DNA of 64,000 nt from NCBI GenBank assembly GCA_047602055.1, contig JASGIG010000001.1, positions 682,001 through 746,000 on the forward strand. The letters are read 5' to 3'. The first letter of the stretch is position 1, and each line of letters opens with the position of its first letter. A model generated the notes under the pieces. It searched no databases. It worked only from the letters and a program-made list of their open reading frames with translations, and was not told where the DNA came from. Origin of the DNA: JAODBQ01 sp047602055 (GTDB taxonomy: Bacteria; Actinomycetota; Acidimicrobiia; Acidimicrobiales; Ilumatobacteraceae). This document shows, piece by piece, positions 51,505 to 62,895 of this stretch. The position numbers and the translations under genes were made by a program.

Positions 51505-53799
51505 ATGAGTGGCACCACGTCCGGCCCGCGGCTGCTCGACGACGTCGTCGTCGTCGACCTCGGCGACGAGGCGACGGCGCTGGCCGGCGAGCTGCTCGCC
51601 GAGCTCGGGGCCACCGTCGTGCGCGTCGAGGAACGCACCGGCGATGCCATCCGCCGGCGCGGCCCCCTCTGGCATGCGGCCTGCAACGCCGGCAAGCGCA
51701 GCATCGCCATCGACACCACCACCGACGACGGGTGGGCGCCGATCGTCGCCATGCTGCCGGGCGTCGACGCGGTGATCGGCCCGATCGAGCCGAACCAGGC
51801 GACGCTGCGGTTCATCAAGCGCGTCCGCGACGAGACCGACCGCATCGCGCTCGTCGAGGTCGTCCTCCGTCGCGACGGACCCCCTGACGAGCCGGTGACG
51901 GATCTCACCGCGTCGGCCGCCGGCGGGTTCACCGTGCTCAACGGCCACGCCGACGATCCGCCGGCACACGCCGCCGGCGAGCTGGGTTGGAAGCAGGCGG
52001 CGATCGCCACCGCCGAAGCCACGTTGGCGGCCATCACGGCCCGGCGCCGCCTCGGCCACGCCGGGCGCATCGTCGTGTCGGCGCAGGAGGCGGTGGCGTA
52101 CACCACCGCGCAGTCCTCCAACGGGAACATGTGGCTGTGGCACCGGCGCGTGCCCAGCCGGCACACGCCGCTCGGGGCCAAGTCCACCGTGCGCAGCGCC
52201 GACGGGCTGTGGACGTCGTTCACCATCCATCCGCCGAACTGGCCACGCTTCGTCGAGTGGGCGCAGCGGGTGCTCGGGCCGGAACGCTTCGCCGCACCGG
52301 AGTGGACCGACGACGTGTTCGTCGCCGACCACCGCGACGAGATCACCGACGCCATCGCCGAGCTGGCAGCGCAGACCGATCGCGCCGACCTCGTCGCCGA
52401 GGGCCAGGCTCGCGGGCTGCTGGTGCTGCCGGTCAACGAGGTCGCCGACGTGGCCGAGGACCGCCACCTCGCGGCGCGTCACTTCTTCGTGGACGTCGCC
52501 GAGCCCGACGGCACGACGGTGCGCCTCGCCGGCTCGCCCTTCCGATCATCCATCGGGCGCTGCACGCGCGGTCCGGCGCCGCTGCTCGGCGCGGACGCCG
52601 ACCTGATCGGGCAACTCGCGACACGACCGGCTCGTCCGGCACCGACCGCGCTGCGGATCGACCCGCACCAGCCGCTCACCGGCGTGCGCGTCGTCGACTT
52701 CTGCTGGGCGATGGCCGGTCCGCTGACCACCCGGATGCTCGCCGACCTCGGCGCCGACGTCGTCAAGATCGAGTCGGCCAACCGTCTCGATCCGATCCGC
52801 CACATCGGCCCCCAACCGACCGCTGTGGTCTCGCTGGACACCAACGGCGTGTTCCAGGACGGCAACGCCAACAAGCGCGCCGTCACGCTCAACCTGGACA
52901 CGCCCGACGGCCGCGACCTGGCCCGTCAGCTGATCGCCGGCGCCGACATCGTCACCGCCAACTACACGCCGGACCGGCTCGACCGCTGGGGCTTCGACCG
53001 GGGCACGCTGGAGCAGATCCGTCCCGGCCTGATCGTCGCCAACATCGCGGTGATGGGCCTCGACGGCCCCGACGCCGGCTGGCGCTCCTACGGCAGCGGC
53101 ATCGTCGCGATGTGCGGGATCGCTGCCCACACCGGGTTCCCGGGGCGTGTGCCGGAGTGTGTCGGCACCATGCACACGGACTTCACCGTGCCCTACTTCG
53201 CGGCGATCCAGATCCTCGCCGCCCTCCACCACCGCGACCGCACTGGGCAGGGCGCCTACCTCGAGCTGGCCCAGTACGAGTCCGCGGTGCGCCTCCTCGA
53301 CGTCCAGGTCGCCGACGTGTTCAACGGCGGCAAGGGCCCGGGACGGATCGCCAACCGCTCGCCGTGGGCCGCCCCGCACGGGATCTTCCCGGCCGCCGGC
53401 GACGATCGCTGGGTGGCCGTCGCTTGCCGCGACGACGGCGAGCGCGCCCGGCTCGCCGCGCTCGACGACGACGGCGAGGCGCTGGCGGCGTGGACGGCGC
53501 AGCGCCCGCGCGAGAAGATCGTCGAGGCGCTGCGCGCCATCCGCGTGCCCGTCGCCGCGGTGGAGGACCTGCGCGATCACCAGACCCGCTCGCCGATGCG
53601 CGAGCTGTGGGCGACGTTCGATCTCCCGAGCGGCGTCCAGGCGGTGACGATGCACGAGCCGATCGTGTGGGACGGCGAGCGCCTGCCGCTGCGCCGCGCC
53701 CCGCTGTGGATGGAGCACACCTACGAGGTGCTCGTCGACGAGCTCGGCATCGCGCCGGAGCGCTTCGCCGAGCTGCTGGACGCGAAGGCGCTGTGGTGA
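51505..53799 (+). CDS. Tandem class III (CaiB/BaiF) CoA transferase
   Basis: ATG at 51505 after AAGGAGGA; 764 residues, about twice the usual length. Residues 10-370 form a first CoA-transferase fold (DVVVVDLGDEATALAGELLA then ELGATVVRVEE) whose catalytic region has no clear Asp. Residues 385-764 form a second: GVRVVDFCWAMAGPLTTRML then ADLGADVVKIES, NANKRAVTLNLDTPDGRD, and the probable catalytic Asp in GTMHTDFTVPYFAA. So one half seems active and the other structural. The class moves CoA from an acyl-CoA to a free acid. It is in an operon with the carboxylase and probably activates the substrate or recycles CoA. Confidence 0.9.
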   Translation: MSGTTSGPRLLDDVVVVDLGDEATALAGELLAELGATVVRVEERTGDAIRRRGPLWHAACNAGKRSIAIDTTTDDGWAPIVAMLPGVDAVIGPIEPNQATLRFIKRVRDETDRIALVEVVLRRDGPPDEPVTDLTASAAGGFTVLNGHADDPPAHAAGELGWKQAAIATAEATLAAITARRRLGHAGRIVVSAQEAVAYTTAQSSNGNMWLWHRRVPSRHTPLGAKSTVRSADGLWTSFTIHPPNWPRFVEWAQRVLGPERFAAPEWTDDVFVADHRDEITDAIAELAAQTDRADLVAEGQARGLLVLPVNEVADVAEDRHLAARHFFVDVAEPDGTTVRLAGSPFRSSIGRCTRGPAPLLGADADLIGQLATRPARPAPTALRIDPHQPLTGVRVVDFCWAMAGPLTTRMLADLGADVVKIESANRLDPIRHIGPQPTAVVSLDTNGVFQDGNANKRAVTLNLDTPDGRDLARQLIAGADIVTANYTPDRLDRWGFDRGTLEQIRPGLIVANIAVMGLDGPDAGWRSYGSGIVAMCGIAAHTGFPGRVPECVGTMHTDFTVPYFAAIQILAALHHRDRTGQGAYLELAQYESAVRLLDVQVADVFNGGKGPGRIANRSPWAAPHGIFPAAGDDRWVAVACRDDGERARLAALDDDGEALAAWTAQRPREKIVEALRAIRVPVAAVEDLRDHQTRSPMRELWATFDLPSGVQAVTMHEPIVWDGERLPLRRAPLWMEHTYEVLVDELGIAPERFAELLDAKALW

Positions 53800-53811
53800 G
53801 CCGGCCGACGT

Positions 53812-55430
53812 TCAGGCCGGCGCCGCCCGCCGGTCGGCGTCGAACGTCGTCGCGTTGACGCCCACGGCGCGCAGCTCCGCCTTCTTCACCTTGCCCGTAT
53901 CGGTCAGCGGCAGGTCGTCGACCACCTCGACGTAGCGCGGCACCATGAACCTGGGCATCCGCGCCTCGAGCCAGCCACGCAGGCTCGAGGGGTCCAGCGT
54001 CGCCCCGGCGACCGGCACCACGCACACCTTCACCTCGTCCTCGCCCACCTCGGCCGGCACGGCGATCGCCGCGCAGCGCTCGATCTGGGGGTGCTGCTCG
54101 ACGTAGGTCTCCACCTCGAAGCTGGAGATGTTCTCGCCCCGCCGGCGGATCGCGTCCTTCGTGCGGTCGAGGAAGTAGTACCGGCCCTCGTCGTCACGAC
54201 GGAACGCGTCGCCGGTGTGGAACCAACCGCCGCGCCATGCTTCGGCGGTCTTGTCCGGAAGCTCGAAGTACCCGGCGCTCATCAGCTGGGGCACGGTGGA
54301 GCGGACGAGCAGCTCGCCGACCTGCCCCACGGCGACGTCGCGGTCGCGCTCGTCGACGATGCGCAGCTCGTAGCCCTCGCGCAGCCGCCCGCAGCTGAGG
54401 TGGTCGGCGGCGGTGGCGCAGCGGTTGAGCAGCGGCCACCCCGCCTCGGTGGAGCCGTACGCGGTGCCGACGGCCACCTGCAGGCGCGCCGCGATCTCGT
54501 CGACCGTGGGCAGGCACGGCGACATGGTCACGTACCTGAGGTGGCCGATCTGATCGGGGCGCAGCTCCACGGACGTGACGAACTGGGCGAGCGCGCCGAT
54601 CAAGCCGAGCGAGGTGCAGCGGTACGCGGCGATGTCGTCCCACAGCCGCGTCGTCGAGTACTTCTCGACGGTGACGACGCGCCCGCGCACACGGGCCATC
54701 GCCACGAGCGGGATCTTCCCGCTGAGGTGGTACACGGGATACGGGCTGTACGTCGCGGCGTCGTCGCCGAACGTCGCCAGCGGGCTCAGCTCCGAGCCGA
54801 CGGTGATCTGGCCCCAGCGCACGAGCACGCCCTTGGACGGACCGGTGGTGCCGGAGGTGAACAGCAGCGAGGCGATGTCCGCCGTCGACGGCGCCGGGCG
54901 CTCGGGCGCGACCCCGCCTTGCGCGGCCAGCTCGTCCCACGCGATCACCGGTCGGCCGCCAAGCCGGGCGACCGGCGCCGAGTCGATCGTGATGATCCGC
55001 GCCAGGTCGGTCAGCTCGCCGGCGACCTCGTCGACCTGGGCGAGCAGGTCGGCGCGGGTGACGAGCACCCGGCGCGCGACCCGTTCAGCGTGTGCCGCAG
55101 GAGGTGACCGCGGTACGCGGGGTTGAGCGGCGCGTCGCGTGCGCCGATCCGGCTCGCACCGATCCACACGTGGTGGGCTTCCAGGCACGGTGGCAGCAGC
55201 ACGGCGACGTGCTCACCCGGTTGCACGCCCAGCGCGTGCAACCCCGCCGCCCACCGGCGCGCCGACTCGTCGAGCTCGGCGTAGGTCTGCTCGCGGCCGG
55301 TCACCTCTTGGAGGAACGGTCGGTCGCCGTCGTGCTCGGCACGATGGCGCAGCAGCGTCGGCAGCACGAGCGTCTCGTCGGTGGCGACGCGGATCGGCTC
55401 GTCGAGCCGGCGGAGGTCGGCGGGTGACAT
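53812..55430 (-). CDS. AMP-dependent acyl-CoA synthetase/ligase (frameshifted)
   Basis: ATG 55430 behind AGGAGA. N-terminus: LLRHRAEHDGDRPFLQEVTG, YAELDESARRWAAGLHALGV, APLNPAYRGHLLRHTLNGS. A single indel near 55080 shifts the frame; it resumes VLVTRADLLAQVDEVAGEL. Adenylation motifs follow: LLFTSGTTGPSKGVLV, VAVGTAYGSTEAGWPL, GWFHTGDAFRRDDEG, RRRGENISSFEVETYVEQHP and the Lys in PLTDTGKVKKAEL. About 539 codons. It activates a carboxylic acid to its CoA thioester. It is the last gene of the peptide-type ABC operon, which suggests that the imported compound or its product is the acid it activates. Confidence 0.85.
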
Positions 55431-55453
55431 GCGGTCTCCTCTCCAAGGACTGG

Positions 55454-56488
55454 TCAGACGATGGGCGTGGCCGAGCGTCGTGGCGTCGCCACGGCGACGG
55501 CGCCGTCGGCGGCGGGCACGACGGCGTGGCAGGCGACCCACCGCCCCGGCCGCGCCTCGGTCCACACGGGCTCGTCGACACGGCACTGCTCCATGGCGAT
55601 CGGGCAGCGGGTGTGGAATCGACAGCCGCTCGGTGGGTTCGACGGGCTGGGGATCTCGCCGCTCACCTGGGCGCGCACCGCCGGTCGGGTCGTCGGGTCG
55701 GGCAGCGGGATCGCCGCGACGAGCGCCTTCGTGTACGGGTGCAGCGGGTCTTTGAAGAGCGCCTCTGACGGGCCGAGCTCGGCGAGCTTGCCGAGGTACA
55801 GCACCCCGGTGCGGTCGCACGCCTGGTACACGACGGCGAGGTCGTGGGCGATGGTCAGGTACGTGAGGCCGAGCTCGTCCTGCAGGTCGCGGAGCAGGTT
55901 GAGGATCTGCGAGCGGATCGACACGTCCAGCGCCGACACCGGCTCGTCGAGCACCAGCAGCTCCGGACGGTTGGCGATCGCCCGGGCGATCGCCACACGC
56001 TGGCGCTGGCCGCCCGAGAACTCGTGGGGGTAGCGCTGGGCGGCGTCCGCCGGGAGGCCGACGAGTTCGAGCACCTCCGCCACGCGTCGGCGGCGGTCGG
56101 CGGACGACCCGCCGGCGATCGGCTCGGCGACGATGTCGGCGACCTTCATGCGCGGCGACAGGGAGCCGTTGGGATCCTGGAACACGATGTGGGTGCGCGA
56201 GCGGAACTCACGGACGCCGGCACCGTCCATGCCGACCAGGTCGCGGCCGTCGAACACGATGTGCCCGGCGGTGGGCGCGTCGAGCTGCAGCACGATGCGG
56301 GCGAGCGTCGTCTTCCCGGATCCGGACTCGCCGACGAGGCCGAAGTTCTCACCACGGCGCACGCCGAACGACACCCCGTCGAGCGCCTTGACCGCACCGC
56401 GACTGGCCCGCCGGCGCAACCACGACGGCCCACGTCCGGCGAAGTGGCGGGTGACGTCGCGCACCTCGAGGAGCACGTCGTCAGCCAC
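55454..56488 (-). CDS. Peptide/nickel-type ABC transporter ATP-binding protein (DppF/OppF-like)
   Basis: A 344-residue ATPase. Walker A FGLVGESGSGKTTLARIVLQ, signature EFSGGQRQRVAIARAIANRP, Walker B LLVLDEPVSALDVSIRSQIL, and the oligopeptide-family C-terminus ALVAAIPLPDPTTRPAVRAQ then GCRFHTRCPIAMEQC, which holds cysteines for an Fe-S or zinc site typical of OppD/F. It overlaps the preceding ATPase gene by 8 bp, and the ligase gene follows 23 bp later. Confidence 0.92.
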   Translation of the reverse strand: MADDVLLEVRDVTRHFAGRGPSWLRRRASRGAVKALDGVSFGVRRGENFGLVGESGSGKTTLARIVLQLDAPTAGHIVFDGRDLVGMDGAGVREFRSRTHIVFQDPNGSLSPRMKVADIVAEPIAGGSSADRRRRVAEVLELVGLPADAAQRYPHEFSGGQRQRVAIARAIANRPELLVLDEPVSALDVSIRSQILNLLRDLQDELGLTYLTIAHDLAVVYQACDRTGVLYLGKLAELGPSEALFKDPLHPYTKALVAAIPLPDPTTRPAVRAQVSGEIPSPSNPPSGCRFHTRCPIAMEQCRVDEPVWTEARPGRWVACHAVVPAADGAVAVATPRRSATPIV

Positions 56489-57500
56489 GGCGGTCCTCGC
56501 CGACGGTCAGCCAGCAGCGCGACATCCGCCCGATGCCGACCGGCTCCGCCGGCGGGTTGGCGGTCGAGCAGACGTCCAGCGCCTCGCTGCAGCGCGGGGC
56601 GAACGGGCAGCCGGCCGGGAGGTCGGCCAGGTTCGGCGGCAACCCGGTGATCGACGGCAACCGATCGACCCGGCGATCCAGCGTCGGCAGCGAGCGCAGC
56701 AGGGCGCGCGTGTAGGGGTGCTGCGGCGCGGCGAACAGGTCGTGGACGGGTGCGTACTCGACGATCTCGCCGCCGTACATCACCGCGACCGTGTCGCACA
56801 CCTGCGCGACGACGCCCATGTCGTGGGTGATCAGGATCATCGCCGTCCCGAACTCGTCGCGCAGGCCGAGCAGCAGCGACAGCACCTGTGCCTGGATCGT
56901 GACGTCGAGGGCGGTGGTCGGCTCGTCGGCGACGATCAGATCCGGACGGCACGATGCGGCCATCGCGATCGAGACCCGCTGACGCATCCCACCGCTGAGG
57001 TGCATCGGATACTGCTTGAGCCGCCGCGGGGCGTCGGAGATGCGGACGCGCTCGAGCAGGTCGGTCGCGGCGCCGCGCAGGTTGCGGCCGCGCGGGCCAC
57101 GTTCGGGGTGCGCCTCGAGCGTCTCGATGACCTGCTTGCCGACCGTCATCACCGGGTTCAGCGATGTCATCGGCTCCTGCAGCACCGTCGCGATCTCCGC
57201 CCCACGCATCGCCCGCAGCTGTGCCGCCGACGCGGTGAGCACGTCCCGGCCCTTGAACCAGACGTTGCCGCCGACGATCCGTCCTGGCCGCGGCACGAGG
57301 TTGACGATCGAACGGGCGGTGATGCTCTTGCCGGACCCGGACTCGCCGACGATGCCGAGGATCTCGCCGCGCCGGACGCTGAAGCTGACGTCGCGCACCG
57401 CCGGCACCGCGCCGCTGTCGAGGAAGAACGTCGTCGACAGATGGCTGACGTCGAGGACGACCTCGTCGCCGCTGCTCGTGTGCTGGCTGCGCTCGCTCAT
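56481..57500 (-). CDS. Peptide/nickel-type ABC transporter ATP-binding protein (DppD/OppD-like)
   Basis: A 339-residue ATPase with ATG 57500. Walker A ILGIVGESGSGKSITARSIV, Q-loop VLQEPMTSLNPVMTVGKQV, signature HLSGGMRQRVSIAMAASCRP, Walker B LIVADEPTTALDVTIQAQVL, switch ITHDMGVVAQVCD, and the C-terminal cysteine region GCPFAPRCSEALDVCS. It overlaps the permease gene by 4 bp upstream and the second ATPase by 8 bp downstream. It forms the DppDF heterodimer. Confidence 0.92.
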   Translation of the reverse strand: MSERSQHTSSGDEVVLDVSHLSTTFFLDSGAVPAVRDVSFSVRRGEILGIVGESGSGKSITARSIVNLVPRPGRIVGGNVWFKGRDVLTASAAQLRAMRGAEIATVLQEPMTSLNPVMTVGKQVIETLEAHPERGPRGRNLRGAATDLLERVRISDAPRRLKQYPMHLSGGMRQRVSIAMAASCRPDLIVADEPTTALDVTIQAQVLSLLLGLRDEFGTAMILITHDMGVVAQVCDTVAVMYGGEIVEYAPVHDLFAAPQHPYTRALLRSLPTLDRRVDRLPSITGLPPNLADLPAGCPFAPRCSEALDVCSTANPPAEPVGIGRMSRCWLTVGEDRRG

Positions 57501-58420
57501 CGTCCGTGCACCAGGTGTGGGTCGAGACGGTCGCGGAGCCAGTCGCCGAACAGGTTGCCCGAGAGGGCGACGGCGACGATGGCGATGCCCGGCCACGTGA
57601 CGAGCCACCAGGCGACCGTGAGGTACTGGCGCCCGTCGGAGAGCATCAGGCCCCACGACACCGACGGCGGCATGATGCCGAGCCCGAGGAAGCTGAGCGC
57701 GGCCTCGAACAGGATCACGACGGACAGGTTCAACGTGGCCAGCACCATCGCCGTGCTGAGCACGTTCGGGAAGACGTGCTTGAGCATCACCTTCCAGCCG
57801 CGCAGGTTGGCGACCTTGGCGAGCTGCACGAACTCGCGGTCGCGCAGTGCCAGCGCCTCGGCGCGCACCAGCCGGGCGAACGGCGCCCACGTGAACAGCA
57901 CGATGATCACGATCACGTTGCGCAGACCGGGTTTGGTGGTGGTGGCGACCATCACGCCGAACAGCAGCGCCGGCAGCGCGACCTGGAAGTCGACGATGCG
58001 CATGAGCAACGTGTCGACCCACTTGCCGTAGTAGCCGGCGATCAGCCCGATGATCGTGCCGATCGCCGCCGACAGGGTGACGGCCAGCACCGCGACGATC
58101 ACGGTGACCCGCGCGCCGTAGATCAGGCGGCTCAGCACGTCGCGCCCGAGGTTGTCGGTGCCGAGCAGGTGGCTCGTGGAACCGCCGTGGAGGAAGAACG
58201 GCGGCTTGAGCCGTGCGGTCAACGTCTGCTCGGTCGGCGAGTCCGGTGCCAGCAGCGGCGAGAACAGCGCGCAGGCGAGCACCACGACCCACACCGCGAC
58301 GGGAACGATCGGGAAGCGGCGGCGCTTGCGGCGGGCGCGGGCACGGCGCCGGACGAGCGTCTCCTGCTCCGCGTCGGCCGCGAGCACGCCGTGATGGGGC
58401 AGCCCAGCTGGTTCAATCAT
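57497..58420 (-). CDS. Peptide-type ABC transporter permease (DppC/OppC-like)
   Basis: A 307-residue protein with ATG 58420. A basic N-terminus (RRRARARRKRRRF) precedes TM1 (VAVWVVVLACALFSPLL), then HLLGTDNLGRDVLSRLIYGA, the DppC signature. TM2-TM6 follow with the EAA loop EALALRDREFVQLAKVANLR and LSFLGLGIMPPSVSWGLML. It carries the usual extra N-terminal helix of the C-type permease. It overlaps the DppB stop by 8 bp. Confidence 0.92.
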   Translation of the reverse strand: MIEPAGLPHHGVLAADAEQETLVRRRARARRKRRRFPIVPVAVWVVVLACALFSPLLAPDSPTEQTLTARLKPPFFLHGGSTSHLLGTDNLGRDVLSRLIYGARVTVIVAVLAVTLSAAIGTIIGLIAGYYGKWVDTLLMRIVDFQVALPALLFGVMVATTTKPGLRNVIVIIVLFTWAPFARLVRAEALALRDREFVQLAKVANLRGWKVMLKHVFPNVLSTAMVLATLNLSVVILFEAALSFLGLGIMPPSVSWGLMLSDGRQYLTVAWWLVTWPGIAIVAVALSGNLFGDWLRDRLDPHLVHGR

Positions 58421-59334
58421 AACGAATCCGGGGATCGACGATCATGTAGACGAGGTCGGTGGCCAGGTTGGCAAGCACCACGCTGATCGCGATGATCAGC
58501 ACCGCGGCCTGCACCACGGGGTAGTCGGACACCTCCAGCGACTGGATGACGAGCCGCCCGATGCCGGGCCAGGCGAAGATGGTCTCGACCACCACCGAGC
58601 CGGCGAGCAGCAGGCCGATCTGCAGACCGAGGATGGTCAGGATCGGGATCAGCGCGTTCGAGAGGCCATGGCGCAGGATCACCCGTCTCGTGCGCAGTCC
58701 CTTCAGCCTGGCGAGCGTGATGTAGTCCTGGTTGAGGACGTCGATCATCGCCGAGCGGGTCAGCCGCGTGAGGCTGGCCACCGAGGCCGTCGACAGGGTG
58801 ATCGCCGGGAGCACCAGCGAGCGCCAGCCGGCGTCGCGGCCGCCGGTGGGGAACCATCCGAGCTTGACGCCGAAGCCGAAGATCAGCAGCAGCCCGAGCC
58901 AGAAGTTCGGAACCGCCTGGCCGACGAGGGCGACGAAGCGGGCCGCCGTGTCCGGCCACCGTCCCCGCTTGATCGCCGCGATCACGCCGAGCGGCACGGC
59001 GACGAGCACGGCGATCAGCAGCGCCGCGGCTGCCAGCGACAGCGTCGCCGGCAGCCGGTGCAGCACCTCGTCCATCGCCGGCCGGCCGGTCCGGAAGGAG
59101 CTTCCCGAACCGGCCCTGGACGATGTCGGACAGGAAGTGGCCGTACTGGACGACGAGCGGACGATCGAGGCCGAGGCTCTGGCGGATGAGGGCCACGCTG
59201 TCGGGCGTGACGTCGAACCCGGCGAGGAGCGTCACCGGGTCGCCCGCGACCCGGGACATCCAGAACACCACCGTGACCACCAGCAGCACGGTGATCGCGG
59301 CGTAGCCGAGCCGGCGCCCGAGGAAGTGAGCCAT
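58413..59334 (-). CDS. Peptide-type ABC transporter permease (DppB/OppB-like, frameshifted)
   Basis: From 59334: MAHFLGRRLGYAAITVLLVV, GDPVTLLAGFDVTPDSVALI, RQSLGLDRPLVVQYGHFLSD, IVQGRFGK; then a single indel near 59100. The frame resumes RPAMDEVLHRLPATLSLAAA, FWLGLLLIFGFGVKLGWFPT, SAMIDVLNQDYITLARLKGL and LLAGSVVVETIFAWPGIGRL to 58413. Joined, about 307 codons, the normal length. The TARAKGL-like EAA loop and the VETIFAWPGIG motif are diagnostic. Probably intact in the organism. Confidence 0.87.
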
Positions 59335-59346
59335 CCGCCGACGTCC

Positions 59347-61143
<1,797 letters not shown>

Positions 61144-61227
61144 TGTGCTCCTCCTTCTCGGAGCGGGGTCCGGTGCGCTCACGTGCTCACCAGGTCGGTG
61201 TCCCCCACGGCTCCCCCAGCGCCGCGG

Positions 61228-61276
61228 ACGGTAGCGGTCGGCCGCGGTAAAAATCAAACTGGAGTTGGCAGTTAAC
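61228..61276 (-). promoter_or_regulatory. Shared regulon element plus -35/-10, copy 2 (ABC/ligase operon)
   Basis: Read on the minus strand from 61276 to 61254: GTTAACTGCCAAC, two free bases, CAGTTTGA; 20/23 identical to copy 1 at 47994. TTGATT is the -35-like box and TACCGT (61233-61228) the -10, 18 bases apart as in copy 1. The ATG of the transporter lipoprotein is 85 bp further. The patch is AT-rich for this genome (TAAAAATCAAA). Confidence 0.75.
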
Positions 61277-61335
61277 GGTCTCCGCAAACGACCGGGCTCG
61301 CTCGTCCGCCGAGACGACGGGGAGGTCGCGTCAGC

Positions 61336-62038
61336 TCAGAGCCGGCGGCCGGCGCAGGGGGGTTCGTGATCGCAGTCGAGCGATCGCACGACCATGCTCG
61401 AGTAGAGGTCGCTGATCGCGTCGACCGTCCAGCGCCGCGTGTCGTCCGGTCGATACCAGCCGACCACCGAGTTGCCGATCCCCGGCACGGTGAGCGAGGC
61501 GAGCGTTGGATCGATCCGTGAGCACCACGCCCCTTCGGCCTGGCCACGTCGGATGAGCTTCGATGATCAGACGCTGGTAGCGCTCCTGCATCGTGTCGAT
61601 GGCGGCGCGCTGTGCCGGCTTGAGCTCACGCTTGTCGCTGCTCGACACCGCGGCGAACGTGATGTTCTTGACGATCTCCTCGATGTGCACGCGCATCACC
61701 AAGCGAAGCGCATCCGGGGCCGACATCGACGCCAGCGGCTGACTCTCGACCCGCTCGATGAGCTGCCGGTTGCCGCGGTCGGTGACGGCGAACAGCAGGT
61801 CTTCCTTGGAGTCGATGTAGTGGTAGAGGCTGCCCGGAAGAATGCCGATGGCCGCAGCGATGTCGGCCATCGACGTGCGCACGTACCCGTTCGTGCGGAA
61901 CAACTCGGCAGCCGCGGTGACGATCTGCTCGTTGCGACCCTCCGACGGGCGCTTGATCACCGGGCGCACGCCACGCGTCTCGCGACTGCGGATCTTCCGG
62001 CGGCCAGTCGGTCGCGGCTCGTGGGCGTCGTCGGTCAC
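61336..62038 (-). CDS. TetR-family transcriptional regulator (frameshifted)
   Basis: N-terminal HTH: EGRNEQIVTAAAELFRTNGY then VRTSMADIAAAIGILPGSL, YHYIDSKEDLLFAV. The ligand domain follows (VMRVHIEEIVKNITFAAVSS, MQERYQRLIIEA). Near 61552 a missing base shifts the frame; it resumes RRGQAEGAWCSRIDPTLASL then TVPGIGNSVVGWYRPDDTRR and YSSMVVRSLDC, ending at 61336, about 234 codons. Lying just before the transporter operon, it is the best candidate to bind the two shared elements and to respond to an acyl-CoA, as many TetR proteins of fatty-acid pathways do. It is preceded by the GntR gene, 12 bp upstream. Confidence 0.85.
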
Positions 62039-62050
62039 GGAACCGCCGGC

Positions 62051-62737
62051 TCAGGACGCCAGGGACGTCGCCATGGCCGCGCTGAGCAACTGCGAGGCTC
62101 GCAGGGCGCCAGCGAGGTGCGATCGCGTCGCCTTCTCGGCAGCCGTTCGGTCGTTGGCTGCCAACGCGGCGACGATGTCCCGGTGGCTGCCACCCGGCTC
62201 GGCAGCGAGCACCCCGTCATGGTGGACGCGGGTCATCACCACGGCCAGTCGATCGGCCAGGTTCGCCCACACCTCCAACAGGAGGCGATTGCCCGAGTTC
62301 ACCAGGATCTCCTCGTGGAACGCGAGGTCGTGCTCCGCCGCCTCGAACGGAGCGTGCTCGGCATGCACTGCTTCGAGCAGGTCGAGGTGGTGGTTGAGCC
62401 GCTCGATCGTCGCCGTGGAGCAGCGCGTCGCCGCCTCGCGCGCCGCGAGCGTCTCGAGCGCGATGCGCACCGTGTAGAGCTCGGCGATGTCGACGCTCGT
62501 GTAGCGGGCGACCTCGACACCTCGCCGCGCCGAGGAGACCACGAGACCCGAGCGCTCGAGGTTGAGCAGCGCCGTCCGGACCGGGCCGCGACTGGTCCCG
62601 AACTGGTGGGCGAGCTCGGTCTCGACGAGCTTCGCACCGGGGGCCAGCTCGCCGAGGATGATCTGCAAGCGCAGCTCGTCGAGGACCTGCTCCCACATCT
62701 CCGGCGGCCGCGACATCGAACCGACGCCGTCCGACAC
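62051..62737 (-). CDS. GntR/FadR-family transcriptional regulator
   Basis: A 228-residue protein with GTG 62737 after AAGGAGGT. Winged helix: LRLQIILGELAPGAKLVETE then LAHQFGTSRGPVRTALLNLE, RSGLVVSSARRGVEVA. The FCD all-alpha ligand domain follows: ELYTVRIALETLAAREAATR, EHDLAFHEEILVNSGNRLLL and GVLAAEPGGSHRDIVAALAA with the metal-binding His residues in place. FCD regulators sense small acids, commonly through a bound metal. Transcribed together with the TetR gene, it probably controls the same cluster. Confidence 0.87.
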   Translation of the reverse strand: MSDGVGSMSRPPEMWEQVLDELRLQIILGELAPGAKLVETELAHQFGTSRGPVRTALLNLERSGLVVSSARRGVEVARYTSVDIAELYTVRIALETLAAREAATRCSTATIERLNHHLDLLEAVHAEHAPFEAAEHDLAFHEEILVNSGNRLLLEVWANLADRLAVVMTRVHHDGVLAAEPGGSHRDIVAALAANDRTAAEKATRSHLAGALRASQLLSAAMATSLAS

Positions 62738-62822
62738 GTCGTGACCTCCTTGGCCTCGTCGTTTGGTCACGGTACCCGCCCTCGATGCTGGCGGGGTCGC
62801 AGATCGACCGATCACTGCTGTG

Positions 62823-62895
62823 CGCGCCCGAAGGGACTCGAACCCCTAACCTTCTGATCCGTAGTCAGATGCTCTATCCATTGAGCTACGGGCGC
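62823..62895 (-). tRNA. tRNA-Arg (anticodon ACG)
   Basis: A 73-nt minus-strand cloverleaf: acceptor GCGCCCG pairs with CGGGCGC, D arm TAGCTCAATGGATAGAGC, anticodon arm TCTGA-CTACGGA-TCAGA with anticodon ACG, T arm AGGGGTTCGAGTCCCTT. Discriminator G, CCA not encoded. It follows a membrane protein gene on the same strand whose frame, as written, runs into the tRNA. Confidence 0.96.
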
